Part shown: in pieces, positions 43,148 to 45,337 of the stretch
Layout: the number at the start of each line of letters is the position of its first letter
How positions within the stretch are numbered: position 1 is the stretch's first letter
Assembly (NCBI GenBank): GCA_024762875.1
Contig: JANTGR010000001.1
Location: 1-45,337, forward strand
Direction: 5' to 3'
Length of the DNA: 45,337 nt
From: Sulfurospirillum sp.
GTDB lineage: Bacteria > Campylobacterota > Campylobacteria > Campylobacterales > QNZT01
Position numbers and translations under genes: made by a program
The notes under the pieces: model-generated
What the model was told of the DNA's origin: nothing
The model's database searches: none
The model's input: the letters and a program-made list of their open reading frames with translations, nothing else

Positions 43148-45335
43148 GACTTTTTAATTCACTCTCTACTTTTTCCAGTTTGACTTTGGCATTGTCAAGT
43201 TGTGCCCTGTTCTTGGAGAGTACATCTGCCGGTGCATTGGCGACAAATTTTTCATTGCTTAGCATACCGTTTAATTTGCCCAACTCTTTTTCCAGTTTTA
43301 TTTTTTGTGCATTGAGCCTGTCAATGATGGGCTGGATATCGATACCTTCGAGTGAGATATAGACCTCCATATTGTCACTGACATCAGCTACGGCGTTTTC
43401 TATCTTTTGGTGCACAAAATGGATATGTTCTACTTTGGTTAATTTGGAGATATATTGACTGCTTGCGGTTAAATCAACATCACTGTTTAATTTGATAGAG
43501 ATGGTGTCCACGGCTGAACTTGGCAGATCAAGTGTGGCTTTTGCCCGTCTGATTCCAATAATCGCTTCCTGTATCAGTGCAAACTGTGTTTCTATCTCTT
43601 TGTCTCGGCTTGTGTCAGTAGGAAACCTTTTTATCATGATAGATTCACTCTTTTCTAGTGTAGTGCCATTGAGCGTATGATAGAGGTATTCTGAGATATA
43701 TGGCATGAAAGGGTGGATGAGTTTTAGACTCTCTTTATAGATACTGCCTAATTCAGCAATGCTCTCTTTGTCTGCTTTACTCAGCTCAATACCCCAGTCA
43801 CAGAATTCTCCCCAGAAAAATCGGTAGATATCCATTGCGGCATCATTGAAACGATAGGCATCAATATTTTCTCTGACACTTTCTGTTGTAGCATGATAAC
43901 GGCTTAGGATATAGCGACCAAGATCTGTTTTTATCTCTTTTGATGCAAGATCCTCAAATGAATCGGCATGCATCAGCAAAAATCGCGAAGCATTGTAGAG
44001 TTTGTTGGTGAAGTTTCTATATTGCCCCAGTTTATCAACACTCAGCTTGATATCGCGTCCCTGTACTGCCAGTGCAGCGAGTGTAAAACGCAGGGTGTCA
44101 GCTGAAAATTCTTCGATCATATCCAAAGGATCAATGACATTACCTTTTGACTTACTCATTTTTGCGCCATGTTCATCACGTACCAGTGCGTGCAGATAGA
44201 CATCTTTAAAAGGGACTTCTTTTTTTTCTGTTACACCCATGAACATCATCCTGGCAACCCAGAAAAAAAGTATATCAAATCCTGTAATCAACATGGTGTT
44301 GGGATAAAAATCTTTTAAGTCATCTTCATTCCAGAGTGTTCCTTTGCCAAAGTCCCCGTTGCCCCAGCCCAGTGTTGAAAATGGCCAGAGTCCTGAACTA
44401 AACCAGGTATCCAGGACATCTGGATCCTGCTTAAGGTTCGTGCTGTGGCACTGTGGACAGGAAGATGGATGCTCTTCTTTACTGGCAAATTCATAACCAC
44501 AATCCTGACAGTAAAAGACAGGGATTTGATGACCCCACCAGAGTTGTCTGGAGATACACCAGTCTCGTAATTCACTCATCCATGCATTAAAAGAGTTAAT
44601 CCAGTGCGGTGGGTAAAACTTTGTTTCACCGGCATTGACCTTGGCAATGGCTTCATCAGCAATCTCTTTTTTAACAAACCACTGTTTGGAGATATAGGGT
44701 TCAACGACATTGTGGCAGCGGTAACAGTGTCCTACCTGATGCATGTGATCTTCTATTTTGTCGATAAAACCTTCTTGTGTCAGCTTATGTACAATTTGAT
44801 CCCGTGCTTCCAGACGCTCCAATCCCTCAAATTCACCACACTGGTCGTTGAGATAACCTTTTTCATCAAAACAGGTGATAAATTCCAGATTGTGTCGTTT
44901 GCCAACTTCATAATCATTTGGATCATGTGCCGGTGTTACCTTGACAAGACCTGTTCCAAAATCCATATCAACATGTTCATCGGTGATGATTTTGATGGTT
45001 CGGTCTATGAGTGGAAGTTTGACACTTTTTCCAACCAAGGCTTTATATCTTTCATCCTCGGGGTGTACCATGACCGCACTGTCTCCAAAATAAGTTTCCG
45101 GTCTGGTGGTGGCGACAATGATTTCACCACTGCCATCAGCCAGCGGATATTTGACATGATAAAACTTGCCATTGACATCTTCATGCTCAACTTCAATATC
45201 ACTGAGTGCACCATCATGGGTACACCAGTTGACCATGTAGTTGTCTCTGACGATAAGCCCATCATTATAGAGTTTGATAAAGATCTTTTTGACAGCATTT
45301 TTCAGTCCGTCATCCATCGTAAAGCGTTCACGGCT
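43140..45335 (-). CDS. valS: Valine--tRNA ligase (N-terminus beyond the window)
   Basis: Charges tRNA-Val. The frame is still open at the right edge (SRERFTMDDG), so the N-terminal part with the HIGH motif is missing. The visible part holds the editing domain (ATTRPETYFGDSAVMVHPED), zinc-type cysteines (CQDCGYEFASKEEHPSSCPQCH), GAKMSKSKGNVIDPLDM (KMSKS loop), an anticodon-binding region and a C-terminal coiled coil (IDRLNAQKIKLEKELGKL). The zinc-finger-like insert helps identify the ValRS type. The stop TGA (43142-43140) lies inside a TATCATGATA palindrome. It reads toward kbp and is ended by the shared hairpin. Confidence 0.97.
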   Translation of the reverse strand, partial: SRERFTMDDGLKNAVKKIFIKLYNDGLIVRDNYMVNWCTHDGALSDIEVEHEDVNGKFYHVKYPLADGSGEIIVATTRPETYFGDSAVMVHPEDERYKALVGKSVKLPLIDRTIKIITDEHVDMDFGTGLVKVTPAHDPNDYEVGKRHNLEFITCFDEKGYLNDQCGEFEGLERLEARDQIVHKLTQEGFIDKIEDHMHQVGHCYRCHNVVEPYISKQWFVKKEIADEAIAKVNAGETKFYPPHWINSFNAWMSELRDWCISRQLWWGHQIPVFYCQDCGYEFASKEEHPSSCPQCHSTNLKQDPDVLDTWFSSGLWPFSTLGWGNGDFGKGTLWNEDDLKDFYPNTMLITGFDILFFWVARMMFMGVTEKKEVPFKDVYLHALVRDEHGAKMSKSKGNVIDPLDMIEEFSADTLRFTLAALAVQGRDIKLSVDKLGQYRNFTNKLYNASRFLLMHADSFEDLASKEIKTDLGRYILSRYHATTESVRENIDAYRFNDAAMDIYRFFWGEFCDWGIELSKADKESIAELGSIYKESLKLIHPFMPYISEYLYHTLNGTTLEKSESIMIKRFPTDTSRDKEIETQFALIQEAIIGIRRAKATLDLPSSAVDTISIKLNSDVDLTASSQYISKLTKVEHIHFVHQKIENAVADVSDNMEVYISLEGIDIQPIIDRLNAQKIKLEKELGKLNGMLSNEKFVANAPADVLSKNRAQLDNAKVKLEKVESELKSLS
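43632..43641. repeat. TATCATGATA palindrome 19
   Basis: Exact copy inside valS, read Ile-Met-Ile on the minus strand. Confidence 0.9.
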
Positions 45336-45337
45336 CC

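Noticed and set aside
1-45337. CRISPR array, insertion sequence, prophage or genomic island
   Set aside because: No regularly spaced direct repeats, transposase, integrase or phage genes were found. The iterated palindrome has irregular spacing of 0.5-6 kb and is not an array.

Overview
The window is a gene-dense, A+T-rich segment of a Campylobacterota (epsilonproteobacterial) chromosome, most like free-living relatives of Sulfurimonas or Sulfurovum. The reasons are: a four-subunit 2-oxoglutarate:ferredoxin oxidoreductase (oorDABC) next to sucCD and mdh; a monomeric-type isocitrate dehydrogenase; aconitase B; a PEB4-type peptidyl-prolyl isomerase directly upstream of class II aldolase (as in Campylobacter); and the order aroB, mscS, MiaB-like mtaB, FtsH-like (as in Helicobacter/Campylobacter). 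There is no phage, insertion sequence, CRISPR array or rRNA, and no gene-free stretch longer than about 300 bases.

Layout. 1-2.6 kb: the 3' end of proA, a lone ABC ATPase, then convergent murA. 2.8-5.3 kb: tRNA-Leu(CAA) and HU on the minus strand, then flgL on the plus strand. 5.3-7.6 kb: ftsK, with no usable ATG/GTG/TTG at its expected start. 7.7-21.3 kb: a citric acid cycle block, acnB, mltG, icd, mdh, fumC, sucC, sucD, oorD, oorA, oorB, oorC, closed by a strong hairpin. With ferredoxin-linked Oor it could run oxidatively or reductively; ATP citrate lyase is not in view, so autotrophy is not shown. 21.3-24.3 kb: an unknown minus-strand gene divergent from a ycjX-ycjF pair, with a 16-bp operator-like palindrome between them. 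24.4-28.6 kb: a cytochrome c'-like protein, a receiver protein with a degenerate kinase-like tail, and a FIST-domain histidine kinase. 28.7-32.7 kb: PEB4-type isomerase, aldolase, a PLP enzyme and hisD. 32.7-35.9 kb: a TetR regulator, an S41 lipoprotein protease and an RCK/TrkA-like protein. 36.0-42.6 kb: tightly overlapped aroB, mscS, mtaB, ftsH-like (zinc site lost), bioV-like, mogA. 42.6-45.3 kb: a Kbp (BON-LysM) protein convergent with valS, which runs off the right edge.

The most unusual signal is not a gene. The exact 10-bp palindrome TATCATGATA occurs 19 times in 45 kb, where roughly 0.1-0.2 copies would be expected by chance. It lies in coding and non-coding DNA, on two start codons and one stop codon, but never inside the coding sequences of the 13.5-kb citric acid cycle block. 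It looks like a highly iterated palindrome comparable in kind to cyanobacterial HIP1. Other non-coding signals are a shared operator-like element before acnB and icd, a shared 14-mer resembling a sigma-28 -10 box before flgL and the receiver gene, and long imperfect hairpins between genes.
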